A stretch of 64,000 nucleotides of DNA from Biscogniauxia marginata (lineage: Eukaryota; Ascomycota; Sordariomycetes; Xylariales; Xylariaceae): positions 62,001 through 126,000 of the forward strand of contig MU404074.1 of NCBI GenBank assembly GCA_022695795.1, given 5' to 3'. The translations under genes were made by a program, and so were the position numbers. A model generated the notes under the pieces. That model saw only the letters and a program-made list of their open reading frames with translations, was not told the DNA's origin and did no database searches. This document shows positions 1-14,279 of the stretch, piece after piece. Positions within the stretch are counted from its first letter, which is position 1. Each line of letters begins with the position of its first letter.

Positions 1-2383
1 TGCCAGACAAAGGGTTATTAATAACATGCAGATCATTTCCCCCGTATTTATTCACCAGTTATATTGCCGTTTTTTTGAACTTAGGTTTGCATGTTGTCTC
101 CTTTCATGCCGATACGTTGAACCTACCGCCCCAGGTCCTGATCTTATTCATGTACCTCATAAATACCGTAGATTCCCATTATCCACGCCAGGAGCCGGTC
201 CCTCAGTATTCTCCACAACCCCCCTCTTATGCCGCCTCTTACCATACTATGCTTTACGAAGCCCTATCAGCGTCGGTCGCGATAATCTCTGGGCCATTAT
301 CTAACCCCTTTATACTTTTGCAGTGATGATGTCTGGTGTTTGTCCCTCGTCTCCTTCCTTCGAGCATCTTTGCCACATCTGGTTTGACGAGCCTGTTGGC
401 TGCGAACGGCTCGGATAGGTGGTAAGAGGACACATTTCGTGGAGGCGAATCGTGGACTCGTTCGGATAAGTCGCGGTGTATAGGTTCATCTTGTTGAGCC
501 TCACTAAGCTGAGGCGCATAACACATTTTTCCTAAAATTAATATATTGGTCGCGTGCAATGATCACGACGACCGCGCCTTCTTTCGCTGAGCTGACGTCC
601 AACTGCGAGACACATTCCACGCGAATCGCCCGGAACCATCACGGTATTTTGAGATTATTAAATCCGTAATTATATGCTCAGGTGGGAACTCGATTCCACA
701 TCTTGGCTCTGCGCCGGAAAGTCGTTCTTTGCTAGGAAGTTCCCCGTTTATGTGGGCTATAACGTCTTGTACTGGAAGAAGAGTATCAGTTGTGGTCAAA
801 CTAGGGATAGTGTAACCATGATCACCATTCAACCTCAACGTTTGTCAGGTCGCGAAAAGCTTTGTGTTATGTTGATGTTTCCATCACACCGTCTAAGGGG
901 GAGATGGGAGGTAGCTTGCACTAAGGGTGGTTGGCATTGGACGAGCAGAGCCGTTGAGATTTAACTTCTATATGGAAACGGAAGGATTCTCACATTTGCC
1001 AAATAGAGAGGTTTAATTCTATCAGGGAAGATTACCCTTGCATAATGAGATGTCGTACAAGTCCAACTACATTTCCAACTCCAAATATCACAAGCACAAC
1101 AACCAACATAACCAACTGTATTCGCCAAGCTTAGCCCCGTTTCCGCGTACACACCATATGCATGCAGATTTTGCCAGGCGCTGCTCACTGACATTGCAAA
1201 AAGCCGGTCATAGGTTACTGTAATCTACTACACGCCACCCTCCATCTGAACCTGTAGAAAGCGGGCACCGAGCTCTACCCCTACGCGAAAGAACTCAGAT
1301 CCTTCTTTGCGAACGACCTGAACGGATAAATTAGTGCCTACGAATTTTTCTTGTGTAAGACCAAACAATACGTAATTCTTATTGATTTATTTACGCGTTT
1401 AAGCTTAAGTACTGAACGTCGTAAACTTTCCGAATTTTTCTTTTTACGAGATGATAAATATTCAATTTATTTTAACCCAACATTCTGGTAGCTCTCAAGA
1501 AAATATAATTAAGATATTTTACAAGGTTTTAATATCTCGGTTCTAAACTGTTTCTTGATATTAACCATGCTAAGTGGAATTTAATTATACGTTTTGAATG
1601 GTTCTGCCTAGGTATTAGACCTGGTAACACTTATCCCGAGTAATTCAAGGAATCTTCTGCCTCGTGAGAATAATGATATTTTGACAGGAGCCTTATTTGA
1701 TGGACTAATAACACAATTATACCCAAGGCATTTTGAGAATCTCAGCTCTTTTTTTTTTTGAGAGAGAGAGGGGGGTTCATGCTCTAGGTAAAATTTCGAG
1801 TTAAAACACCATACTAGGTATATTGCGATATGCAGTGTTCGTACTATAGGTATATTTAGATATACATAAGCTCTGCTACATAGTGTTGAAGTGAGACATA
1901 GCCCCCATATACCCCGACGGCGTTTAGCTAGGTTCGAAAACCTATCGAAATAGCAATAGAAAGAAGCCTCAGTACAATGAAACGTAGTTTATACACACAA
2001 GTCTCTGCCCATCTGGCCATAGCACGCACCAAACTAGGCCAGATATATACCAAAACGTCTCCTAAACGGCACTCAAACATGAACACAGCTCCGAACTTCA
2101 TCAACTGAGCCGCAAACTAATCAAACAAACACTACCAATAGGAAGGAAATGAATAAAAAGGGATAAAGCCTGACTTTTTGGTGTTCTCCCGAGCCTCCCA
2201 TCGCGAGTACCCAGCCAGTTTTCCGTTTTGTAGAGCCTTCAGACCGCAATAAAAGCCCCTCCCCCAAAGACGCCACGGACGATCTTAAAAATGCTTGTAT
2301 ATTTAACGAAGAAGTGGAGGGAAGAGCAAATGGTATCACTTAGATTTTCTTTTATTTTCATTTTTTAGTTTTGTTCTTAGGGG
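1..2383. other. Intergenic, no convincing gene
   Basis: Only short overlapping frames of up to about 100 codons occur on both strands, with no recognisable domain. The stretch at 1380-1760 is AT-rich. A T-run followed by a GA/G repeat lies at 1750-1777. The right end would carry the 3' UTR of the reverse-strand xlnR gene. Confidence 0.6.
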
Positions 2384-5334
2384 TTACAGGGCTAGCCCCG
2401 TACCGTCACCGGTCCACCGGTAAAGGGCGAGCAGCTCGCGGCGGCGTTGGTGCTGCTCCCCGAGGTCTTCGGGCACGCGGCCACGGACCTGAGCGAGGGC
2501 GCTGCGCATGACTTTGCTAAAGTTACGCTGTTTGGACAGTTAGCCCTTTTTGTTCTAGACGTATAGTTCAGACGTTGTCTAATCGATATTACTTACCTGG
2601 TATTCGGTGTTCAGCGTCACGACGCAGGCCTCGTGCGCCCGGATGATAGTCTCGCAGGCACGGACAACGCTGGCCGAGGCCTCGAGTTGGAGCTTGTCGG
2701 CGATGAGGAGCAGCAGGAAGGATCCCTGAAGGAGGTAGATGCCAAAGAAGAAAGGCATAAACTCCAGGCCTGGGTCGTACTCGAGGATGTTGCTGATGGC
2801 CTCAGCGGCCGAGACGGCGTGTCCCGTCGCCGTAATGAAGCCTTGTGAAGAAATCCATAGATCATTGTCATCGAGCAGGTTGATGGGGTCCCATTTTCCG
2901 GTCAGCAGGATGTGGAGGACGTGCATGACGTGTGTGCCATACGACATGACGATTCGAGTCTGGATATCCGATTCTGTCATCCGCGATGAGGTTGTGTGCG
3001 CCGATCGCCCCGATGGCGAGTCGATGTGATCTAGCTCCGATGGCATTTCTAGCGTGGCAGACTGCTCATTCTTATCCTCGGAGCTAGCATTGAAGTGGAG
3101 TTGCTCGAACTTCTTTAGACTCTCTTCGTACGCCTCAAGATGCCGCACAATCTCGGCTTGCTGGTCATCCCATTCCCTTGCTGAGCGGAAACCGACGCCA
3201 AATCGAGGATGGTTCCGGGCGTGATGAAGATCTACAATCTCACCAAGAATAGTCATCAGGGGCAAGAAATAACCAAAGATGCTGTGGCCGTTGCACTCGA
3301 AGTGCGGCCCACGCACTCGAGCGCCATCTGCTTCTGGTTGTTCGGCCAAAGCAGGATCTGTCGTGTACGAACTAAAGTTGCCGTTCTGCCAATCTGTATC
3401 GTCCATGGGTTGTAGGAGACCCTCGCATTCGATATCTAAGAGGAACAATGGTCGGTTGTAGCACAACGCTAGATGGCGGTCCACGATGTATGTGAGCCAC
3501 CAGATACGCCGCCTCTCCTCACGTTCTTCTTCGCCCATGACGCCCGTACTAACGCTATTGCCGAGCTCATCCTCGTTGTCGCCGCTAGTGCTAACTTCAT
3601 TGCCGTTACTATGCACCATCGAAGGTGCACTAGCTGGAAGCTCACGTCCCAATTTCAACTCCCTGGCAAGAGACCATGCGGCGTTCCACCACCGAAGGCT
3701 CGCGCCTTTATACTCGCTCGCAGATACCACTGTGGCCAAGTGGATGTATGTCACGACGTCGTCTAAGGTGCCCGCGGCACCAAAGGCTCCGGACTCTCCA
3801 GTCAAGTTTTCCATATTCATCGAGCCTGGGAGAGCAACACCTAGCCCACCCAGCGCAACGCCATCAATCACGGGACTTGAAACCGGCGACGTCTCACCGG
3901 AGGGAGTGTGGATTAACGGTTTGAGGAGGTTGACCGTAAGCTCGAGTAGCTTCTGGCAAATCTTGCCTCTTGCGGAGGGCACGCTCGTCAAGAATGGGGC
4001 GTCGCTTGTCTGCGCCGCTGCCCATAGCATGCTTGCCAACAAGGCTGGTTGGCATTGTCGAGGCTTGCTGGGATGAAGGAATGATCGTTTTCGAAAGACA
4101 AACCCTAAAACGTATGGCGACATTGGGTGCGCGTGAGCCGAGGATGAACTTGCAAAATATAGGTCAATCAAGTCACATGCGAGCGAAACGGGAATTATGT
4201 TTCCCAGATGGGGAATGAGAGGGTTGAGCACGGGGTACCGTAGTTGCTGATGATAGCTATTCTGCGGTATATGAGTCTGGTACTGTGTAGGAGGCGAGGA
4301 CATCGACATCCATCCCGGTGAAGTTGTTTCTCCGGCCATATGATATGCGCTGAGTGGACTAGTTTCGATACGGAACGTCGTCGGCGCATTCGCAGGATAA
4401 TTAGTAGGACTTTGAGTTTGCAAGCCATAGGGGATATCGGGATAGTTTGAAAGCCCCTGACCGGAAACATAGGCTGTGTGTGCCGTCCCACCCATTAGAT
4501 TCCCTAATCCCGGTCTGTCGAACGGGTTTTGGACATTACCATATCCGTTCAAGTCTAAGGACGTGGGACTGTCAAGGTGGTCTCTGTCCAATGATCCGTG
4601 GTGGCTCGGCATGTGGGTTTGGTGAGAGCTCAATTCCGCTAAGCTGTCGAGGCTTCCGGTCCTCTGACTACGCTCCATGTGATCCTCACCAAGGTCGTTT
4701 AGAGGCTTCTCAGACGAACTCGCTTGTTGTTGTTCTGGCTTTGTGGATGTCGCACTGTCCGCTGGTTGCTCTGAAGATGAGCCATTTTCGTCGTTCTGGT
4801 CTGGAGATTTTTGGCCACCCTGCGCCGCTGCTGCCGCCTGTGCCGCCGCTTGTTGAGCAAGATCTTTACGCGATGCTTTCCCCCTCTTTTTTCTCTCGCG
4901 TATGTACTCACACCCAAGGCCAAATTCTGATCATTTTCATTAGATATTAGAACTCCATCAATATGGCTCGGGGGGTAGTGATTACCTATACAGTGGGCAC
5001 AAGGATGCTGTCCATCACACTTGGTCCTCAGCTGGTTACATTGGTCACAAGCCCTACTGATTCTTCTCCTTATGGGCCCAGCTGCTCCCGCAGTCCTTGT
5101 TGACGGGCCTCCATAGGGGTGCTGTCGGTGCTTTGGCTGCGGTGCACGGGCAAGATGAGGAGCGTGGACCCCTACATGTTGCTGAAGGTGCTGGAGAGCA
5201 TACTGCGACCCATGGCCGAACGTGTCCAAACCAGCCGCGTGTAGATGGCCCCCCGGGACATGAGTATTGGATAAAAGAGTGTTAGTTGGTAGAGTATGGT
5301 ACGGCGAGAACCGCTGAAGTGGGTTCGACAGCAT
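2384..5334 (-). CDS. xlnR: Xylanolytic transcriptional activator XlnR/Xyr1
   Basis: Zn2Cys6 activator of xylanase, cellulase and pentose-catabolism genes, acting in the nucleus. Model: exons 5334-4986, 4926-2597 and 2527-2384, giving 940 aa in frame, the usual XlnR/Xyr1 length. The binuclear zinc cluster has cysteines at about 96, 99, 106, 112, 115 and 122 within the motif [20 protein letters not shown]. The first 59 bp intron (GTAATC...AG) splits the cluster after CAHCI. A basic linker, a low-complexity Gln/Ala/Ser stretch and a fungal_trans domain follow ([40 protein letters not shown]). A 69 bp intron follows NTEYQ. The last exon ends [13 protein letters not shown], the C-terminus I recall for this family. 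The ATG at 5334 gives MLSNPL, also the family start. Both intron positions match what I know of xyr1. Downstream is gene-free; the long upstream gap would hold its promoter. Confidence 0.95.
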
Positions 5335-7436
5335 GTTTGAATAGTCCGTAGTTGCGATCTTACTTGGCGTTAGCTAGATATAGGTTACAAGCCGTCGACA
5401 AGAACGCCGAGATTTTGCATATCATCAAAGACAAGGCTTCTAACGAGCGTAAGCGGCTGGTGGAAATGTGATGCGCCTAAGGTATAGGAGGTTCCAACAG
5501 ACCCGGAGAGGTGCGAGATAACGAAGCTATATGTTCCTCGAGGAAGTAGCTATATTCTGTCCAGTCTTGGCAGTATGTCTAGCCAGTCTAGACAGCGGTA
5601 CTTGGCCGGGCCGAAGGCCTTTCACTATGGGAAGCTATGAGCATGATGTTATGTTAAAAGCCATTACAGGCCCCAGATCAGTGGAAGGTGATCAGCACGG
5701 TAGTAGCAGGCAACACGGCTCTGCAGGACACGGAGGTATGCAAAGCATGTGGCGGGGTCCAAAGCGTGAGAGGGAAACGACTGGATGACAGAACACAGGG
5801 GTGTAGGAGGGACTCAAGATGAACTTACGGGATCTACCACGTTCCACAGAGTGCCACTGGTCTCTCCCAAGTTCGTAGCAGAAGTGGTAGGGTTGAAGCA
5901 AGGGACTGCCAGAGCGTCCGGAAGGATGGTGGACCAAAGGAAGTCGAAGAAATGCCCGATCCGACCAAAACAATGCCGTACGCCTGGAATAGTCTCCTTC
6001 TCAACGAAGGCAGATATTGTCTACGGTCTTGGCATGCATGTAGAAGACGTTCCTGTTGCTCTGTAGTGATACTATTGGAGAATGCCTATCCCTTCCCATC
6101 AGAGCAATATCGAGTAGCGCATGTATATTGAAGTTGTAATATACTCCAGCGGGGTTGGTGAAGGCAGATGAAGTGACAAGTTGAGGTTGGGAGGTTGAAA
6201 TTCTGGTAAACTTTTGACAGGTGCTCATTCTGGGGGAATCTCCCCTCGGGGTGCCCTGTTTCCTTGTCCACTTGAGGGATAAGACTGGGGTTAATGGGTC
6301 TCAAGGAAGAGGGTGCAGGGGTGGAGACTTGATACCCACGAGGGGGTACATGAATTCGGCTAGCTGGCGCCGACTCGTGCAGGTTGGAGAACTCGGGTAG
6401 GTAATAGACATATCGAAAAGGGCACGCTGCTACGGCATTGTTGTCGGCGAGATCCACAGCCAGTATAAACTCCTACCCAAGGACCGACGAAGAGTCCTTT
6501 TACGAAAAGGTTTGCCACTGTCAAGAAAACTAGTATATGTAAAAGCTATGAGAATCGCCACAAGCGTGCGCCAACTTGATGAAAATGTCTTGTCTTTAGA
6601 ACAAAAAAGATAGCAACACGACCTAGGTATTAGTGTTCCCGGATGCGGCACCCTCCATCCCTCGCAACTGCGACAGGTAGGCTCGTACCACGTAGGAAAA
6701 GAAGCGCGACGCAAGAATGGCTCATCTCACAATTCGGAATCGTCGACGCTGGATGCCGAGAGTGGTGGAGAGACTCGAGAAGAAATGGGACTGCAGCGTG
6801 ACTGACTGGTAGTGATCCGTGCCACCCCTGATAAGACTGCATCCCCAGTCAGCCTTGGCAGTGAGCGGACTTGCGACTTTTAGAGATTTCTACGTCTCGT
6901 CAGGCCCCCCAAGCCGCCGAAGTCATTTCCATCTGAACCCAACTTTATGCGATTGTTGCGATTATGTCAGGAGCATGGTGTAGATGCCTCCACAAATCCC
7001 CTCATATAGTTTCTTAGATATATTCGGATGGGCGCTCTTATTATATATAGTACAGCGGTATAGAGCAGCACTTAGAATGACCCTCAAATGATTCACTCAG
7101 CTGTTCCAGCTAAGTAGATAGCTGAACTTCTCCATGCTGGTCACGTTGGTCCTCGACCGGGGAGGCTAGTTGGCCCCATAACGATGAATAGCATTATGGG
7201 CTCTTCGTAAAGCATTAAAGGGTGTAGATCACGAGAATCCCCACTAGAGAACTCACCGGTTCTGGACCTGCCTTCCCCGCGATCTTCAATGAAGGCGAAT
7301 TGACGATCATCTGGAGAGTGGTATGGTAGGTAGGCACGGCGCGGCCATGCTTCTGAGTAGTAATGCGTAGTAGTATGATTGTTAGTCTAACGCACATAAC
7401 TTCAGCCAACCCTGATGATTGGGTGGATGCTTATAG

Positions 7437-7524
7437 TAGGCAGGGATTAGAACACGGACATTAAAGCGCGTACGAGCTTGGTAGCCAACACCTCAGAGCC
7501 TGTGTTACCACTACGGGTGGCAAG
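7437..7524 (-). repeat. Possible degenerate tRNA or tRNA-derived SINE
   Basis: On the reverse strand an A-box-like stretch (TAGTGGTAACACAGG) is followed about 40 bases later by a B-box-like stretch (TGTTCTAATCC, close to the consensus GGTTCGANTCC). The intervening sequence does not fold into a clean cloverleaf by eye and no anticodon can be assigned. It could be a decayed tRNA gene, the head of a tRNA-derived SINE, or chance. Confidence 0.22.
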
Positions 7525-10500
7525 CTGGGTATCTAGTCAGGGTTATAATTTTCATTGATTATGTTCGGAAAGGTTGCGATAATAGTTATGATATTGGTAC
7601 CTAATGATGAAGGCAAAATATATGGGGTAACAAAGGTAGGGGATTTGGTAGGGCACGTTGCTGAATGTTAACTGGCGTCAATTCCTATCTTGGGAGCTAC
7701 TTCAAATGGACGTATAAAAATGAATAAATTTAAGTATAACAAAAGGAAATGCCGAGGGAAGATATATTGTAAGGTACATAAAATCCTATATCACTACTTC
7801 TCACGTATTGACAACATAGTATTCATTCTCCTGTTTCACCTCTACCCGACGTTTCTTAGGCTATATAATTGTGTTTCATGAAGGCATTACCCCTGGGGAA
7901 TGATTTCAGCTGTCGAGGAGACGAATAAGAACTATAAGGCAATAGGCATCAACGTAGATATTACTCTAACTTCTGAATTGAGACAAACAGGAGGATAATT
8001 TATGACTGACTTGTGTATATTTGTATACATGCATTATAGATCATAGTCCCCCTTTGTTGTCGATAACTTAGGTTAAACAATAGCTCATCTACACTAGACA
8101 CTTAAGATATATCCTATACATTCTCAGGTCTAGTGCCTTTACAACCATTTAGGCGCCTACGTTATGTATATGTTAGGATGTGCGAGCATCATATGATAGA
8201 TATGTTGAATATCGCCTTTTCGGGGCGTGTAGGATTGCACGCATTTCGACATCTGAAGAATGCCGAACGGGAGTTGGACCCGGGGGCAGGCAGATACCCT
8301 GGATGTGACATTCGATCTACCAGCAGAGGGTATAGGCATTCAATTAAGACGACCTTACAAGATCCTCTACAACGGCTAGACTAGCATTAAACGCCGGAAT
8401 AGGGACGAGCCGTTGTAGATTGAAACTTAGCCATGGCTACGAGTTCAACATATTTAATTATGTAGATATATTGCCTTTTCATAGCTAGGTGTATTAAATG
8501 ACCAACTGGTAAGTGGGAGCTTATAAGCAAAACCGTGATGTATTCCCTCGGTACTATATGAAGAACTTCAGATGTCTTCAAAGGATTTGCTGCTTCCACT
8601 TAATATTTTCTACCGAATGCATTTTATTGTCTTGAACATATTTAATGAGATAGAAGCGAGTATAAAGTCGTATCATTGTAGCTAGCCTAAGAAGAGATTT
8701 GAGGTGTTATTACCTAGAAAAATAACTCTAATCTACCTACTGTCGACTGTCAAACATCCGGTTCAACATCATATATTCTAACTTACTATGCCATCCCATC
8801 ACTCCAAGCTCATGAGAAAGTGGTATCGGACGAAATAAGAAGACACTTCACCGCAAACAACTACCAGGGAATGCTTTAACGTCGGGAAGTAGCCTGGAAA
8901 AATAAATAAATACAAGACAGTTGGACGGGAAGTTCTTGTTAGCTGGGCGCCTACAATAGGAAGAAAGTAAAGACTACTAATTGTTCTTTCCCATATTAAT
9001 TTCCTTCTGTCTAGATCATCAGTAATACTATCGAGTCTCATAGAGGTTATTATAAATATAGACTCCCTTATGACTTGGCTGTAAGGGCTTATCTCGATTT
9101 TTAGTTCTCGTCCACGAACTTAAAGCAACTTAACTCAATGAAATACCAGGCGCCATCTGTTCATATGAGTGGCCCGAGGCAACGTCATACCATGGCAATT
9201 TCCTTCCCTTTATGCGACGGTGTTGTCTACGGTTGACCTCAAGGCAATGTGTATCCCCTACGTAGGATATGATGCAAACCAATACAACATGGCTCCCCGC
9301 ATTCCGTTGCTCCTTCATCAATATACAGTATCTGATCAGCTTTCACTCTCAGATCACAGCCCTTTTCTAGGCGGAGGTTGCTCTGTGAAATCTTTACAAA
9401 ACCGTCCAGAAGGCGAAATGCACACCGAGCTACATCATGTACACCTACCAAAATGGTAAATGGTGGGCAAGAAACCGACTTCATTAAGTTAGCACCTCCC
9501 TTGTCATTGACGGTGTCCGGACCGAACTTCCTATTTGTTCGACACGCCGGCATATTTGCCCGCAAAATCCTCCCATTCGTGGTTTTGGGGCACCCCTGCG
9601 CATGTTTCGCGCTTTCGGATTCCACGAACCAATGGAAGCCATGGCTGTTGGATCAAATACCATATGTACAGTGCCAGCCCTGCCTGGTAAGTTTGAGTGA
9701 ATCTTATTATAGACAAGGACGAACGGATGAATATCGACAACTACGCTCTAGCACGCGCAAACTGACTCTGGCTTACTCTCGCCCGTTTGTGGACACTTCA
9801 ATATACAAGCTATTACGATCACGACAAGCCTTAAAGAGAGACAGACCTTTTTACTTAGCCGGCACAATCCACGATTTTGCAGTTTTTCGTCGCAAACGAC
9901 TTAATGACTATATCTCGTATTTTTGGACGCTTGCTGGCTAAGGGATCAATTATCCTACTATTCGAAGTTTGGCCGCTTACGAATGACGCAGAGTAGACGA
10001 TATTTAGCTTGCTATGTATCCCGGGTTTCGAGGATCAATGTTGATCACCGGTTTAAAGCTAAAAAACATCATAGTGCTGGTACTGTTTGAAGTGTTATTT
10101 CAAGTCGCTTCTTGGAAATAGACGGGTTTGGCGGACTAGGGGCATTTCGAGCCTCAATGGTATGGTGTTAGCCATCTTATCGGTTATGAGCTACACCTGT
10201 ATGGGTATTGAGAAATTCCTGCCAGCCAGTTGCTGCAATGAGCCACTGGATTTTCTCAACGAAGTACACCAACTTATCCACTTAAACCTTCAGTATTCCG
10301 CACTCTCGAACTCGAACATAATGCTTCAAACCAGTGCGCCTTGGCGAATCAACTTTTTCTTTTTGGTCTGTCGGCATGATTCGCCCTGCGAGGCTCCGCC
10401 GAGAAACACCATTTGATATCGACACTCTATTATAGCCAGGATAGCTATAAATTGCTACCTCATGTAGGTACGTATTTATGTGCCAAGGTCACTACCCGGG

Positions 10501-12215
10501 ATATGATCCAAAAATTCATCACAATCGGGGCATAAGACTCTACAACCGACAGCGGAATGAGGTCCGATTTTCCATCTTAGAGATTCAACATGGAACTTAC
10601 AACGTCCGGCTGGTCGCATACAAGAAACACTTTGAGATTCATAACGAGGTAACGATATATTTAATATTAACGACCTAGGATATTATCAAAGCCATTCTAA
10701 TATTTCGGTTGCTTCTTATTAGCAAGATGACGCAAAAGAATATATACATATTCTCTTTGTCATGTATGCAAGAACGGCATTTAGAGAAAAGGCGATGCAT
10801 GCCATCTAACGATGCTCGCTAAAGTACGAAACATGACATAGTTCTCAGTATCGTGTCTAGTGGATCGAAGATCTGGAGGGTCCCGCTGCCGGCTAGCTAT
10901 GATCACCTATGCCCACTAGCTCTTCGGCTCACTCAGTGGCAAGGGGGGAATATTGTGGTCAAGCCTGACTGGTTGGGAAGTTCGGCTGGGAAGCAATATG
11001 TAGCGTTCCTGATCCCAGGTTCCGTAGCGGATCGTCAAAACCAGGTCTAAGTCGTTGCTCATCATATTATTACAGACTGCTGCAATAGCAATATCAATAT
11101 ACTCACTTGATCCGGAGGATTGTTATGCAGCAGCCATATCTGCCCTTGTCTCGCATGATGCTGCTTCACTCGTTCTGACGGCTTCTTTCCCGTGGCAACC
11201 AGGTCGGGAAAAAGGAAGCACAATATATCAAAACCACGTGCCGGACCCTATTTGGGGGTTGGTTTGGTTACAACGCCGGTCTGTCACACAAGAAGTCTAT
11301 AGCATCTCAAATGGTACCTGCACCCTAGCAAGAATATAGTAGTAGAAGGGGGCTAGGAGTCTGGCAAGAACCTATCATCTTTCTTTGTATTCAACATCTC
11401 TGAAAACTAGATCTTAGGGGTGAAGCGCCTATAGAGAACCCACCCTTTCGAATTTATCGTCGGAAATTGATGAGAAGTGCTTCATTGTACTTTGTAACAT
11501 ACCATCAATACTTGAGTGATCGCTAGTCTAGCCAATGGCGACATATCAAGAATAGATGAATAAGATGGTCAAGTGGCAATACGCGTGAAGAGACGAAGGT
11601 TAGCGGCAAGGCCAGGTCAAAGGCTTTCAGGTAAAATAAAATAAACGCCACCGTCAAGGCCTACGTCAAGCTTTTGCCATGCAATCCTAAGCTCTCCATC
11701 AAGCTTGTCTATTTTTCTCCTCCCAAGTCGTTCCCCAAATTGGGGAAACTTGCAGCCTCCACAATGCTTAAAAGCCTCCGATGTTTCATTCGGTAGTAGG
11801 TAGTGCAAGCTCTACACGACCTTCAGGTGTAAGTTGCAGAAGGCAAGTCCCATCAAGGCTAGAGCAGAGTCTTACACGAAACAATCTTTCAGATGAAATG
11901 CTACCCAGGAATGGCGGGTTCGCTTCCAAATCAGACACTCCTCCGATAGGCAGGGGTCCATTCGGCAAAGGGCGATCTGAGGTAGCACCTAAGAAGGGAG
12001 ATTCAGAGTTCGATGAGCCTGATGACTTAACTTCCTTACTCTTGACCCTAGGATACAGACGCTCGATCCTGCCGTGGAAATCCTCTACGCACTTCTCGGC
12101 AGACTCTGTGCTTCCGCCGGTCAATCGGACCACGGACATCCTCTCAGCCTTCAATCCCTTTCAGGTCAAGATTTTCTCTACTGCGGAGCATCCAATCCCT
12201 CGGAAAACGATCTAG

Positions 12216-12569
12216 TCATCTCTTGTCGGGTCCGAGATAATTAAGGCCCGGACTTGGCCATTCCACACTTGAATACGCTTTTTTAGTATTCTTGTATGTC
12301 ATCGGCAGTTGTATTTCTTTCACTTCAGGGTCGCTCAAGATTAAAGGGACCGGGGGGGTTGCCACCTTGAACAGGGGTCTTAAAGCGTGGCGATCAAGCA
12401 CTTCTTACATAGGGATTGCTGCATGTGGCAATCACTCAAGGTCAACCCATTGGACGCTCTTGATTTCTACCAATGCAGGGACTCCGGATGCCTCTACTCC
12501 ACGTGGGTAAGGTATCGTCATTTTCCCTCTAAGACGCCAAATCGTTTTTGAATCTAATTCGAATACCCC
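12216..12569 (-). pseudogene. Relic of an unidentified coding sequence
   Basis: Reading leftward from an ATG at 12569, one frame runs about 118 codons to 12216. It is interrupted by one TGA and one TAA near 12410-12430 (after VQWVDLE and AAIPM). Between them the composition is protein-like, for example PLFKVATPPVPLILSDPEV. A further reverse-strand frame at 11786-12154 may be a frame-shifted continuation. I do not recognise the family. A spurious frame is possible. Confidence 0.25.
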
Positions 12570-14279
12570 CATTGATCCTCGAATCCTCCTCCCAACTAAT
12601 GGGGCAATGATTGCTATTTCACCACAATAACCTAAATGAATATTTCAGAAAATTCGAAGGCCATGTTTCGCTCGGGTTTGTCTTTCGCTCTATGGCGCTG
12701 TTCCTCTTCATGAACCCCCTTGGAGAATATCGTTAGAATAATACCACTAGGGAGTTTTGGCTCGCAAGACCGGCATATTATCAAGAACTTACCTTATTAT
12801 CAAATTTTGGACAATAGAACACATAAGCAACAAAAAATCCTGGGGTTTTCCGCAGTGTTGATGCCATCTCGCTAGACTACCGTAGGGTTATGCTTATTTG
12901 GACGGGCCATACCTGATCTTTCATTTGCCCAGCGGCTACTTCTCTGCCTCCCAGCCTCATTGATTAGCAGTACAACTTGCCTTGTACAGAATATAACTTC
13001 TCAGGCATCACACCGTATCTGGCATGCTCTACGACAACTTGACCTCACTTTGAGACCCTCTAAACAAGGTTTCCCCACTTCATCCCGCGGTTCCACTGAT
13101 AGGCATCTCTTGTCGAGATCGTGAAATCCGGTGGTGGAGCTGAAAGTTATAATTGGGGACCGGAACGGTAGCCTGTAAATGTTACCAGGCGAACATATCA
13201 TATCGATATTTCTTTTTCTCCCCCCCCCCCCCCAAGGTTTTTGAACATTCATAGCATTCGTTGACACGAGCGTTAAGTCAATTGGGTCCTCGACGACGAG
13301 TCTAAACCTGTTATCCAAAGTATCCAATCATGGCATTCAGATGAAGCGAGTGCAAAGCTTCGCGTAAAATACTAAACATTCATCTCAAATCGAATGATGT
13401 TCAAAGGTAGATTTAAGCCATATCAAGGCGGTCTTATCTGCGTCTCTATGCTAGTCTAGGCCTCAGCCTCTTGTAGATGTAAGCTCGGTACAATGGTGTC
13501 TAGTCAGTCGTTCTTGCGGCTTCTTCTTTCAACTGTTACCAAAACTATTGTCTACTCTAGTAATATTTCTGAGTATCATAGTTCTCAGCTATTTATATCT
13601 TTGAAGTTGGAAAATTTTTCTGCGTAGAGGATCTCTATATTTATCCCTCTAACAATTCGAGACCATCTTGCGAAGTCTTGGTGTTATTATGCTGATAATG
13701 GCAGTATACCCTCATCCTGTGATATTATATGAAGTCCATATATACAATAGCAACTGTTATATTTCTCTATTGATCATGTAATATCTCGGTCTCTCAAACC
13801 CAGCATCCAAGGGTCCGATCCACCCTGTAAACCCACAAACTTGAGCCTACCAGCTAGTCTAGGAGAGGGCACCCAATCTGATGAACTCGTATCAATTATA
13901 CTCTCGAGGTCCTACTATTAAAGGAGACATATCGTACCAAAGAATTATGGAGCATGTTGTTAAACAATTATGCAAGGACCGATAGGAGAAGCAGTGGCAA
14001 TTTTTCCCTTTTAGGAAAGGATATCAATATCTGAGACCAAGTTGAGTTGGCAAAGTTCCTTCTGTGGTCTGATTCTACCTTCAAGAACGTGCCCGGTGCC
14101 TAGCCATACGCAGCTTTGGCATGGACAGGCGTTTCATTGCTTCTTCAGGTAGGTTGATGCCAGCGATCACAGTATCATGCTAATTCATGTAGCTACCGGT
14201 TAAATGCAGCTTGCAAAATGAAGCGATGTTAGAAGGATTCGAATCGATTAATAATATTCAACTCTACTAGCAAAATTGG

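Noticed and set aside
254..838. Two consecutive reverse frames of about 90-100 codons
   Set aside because: No family resemblance and no convincing join; treated as chance frames.
7529..7543. 15-base match GGTATCTAGTCAGGG shared with 31255-31269
   Set aside because: A match of this length between two places in 64 kb is close to chance expectation, and flanks are not alike.
9378..9941. 187-codon forward frame in the gene-poor island
   Set aside because: It overlaps a reverse frame of similar quality, shows no domain or motif, and has no splice-linked continuation.
13220..13233. Run of 14 C
   Set aside because: A homopolymer with no associated structure; could also be a length artefact.
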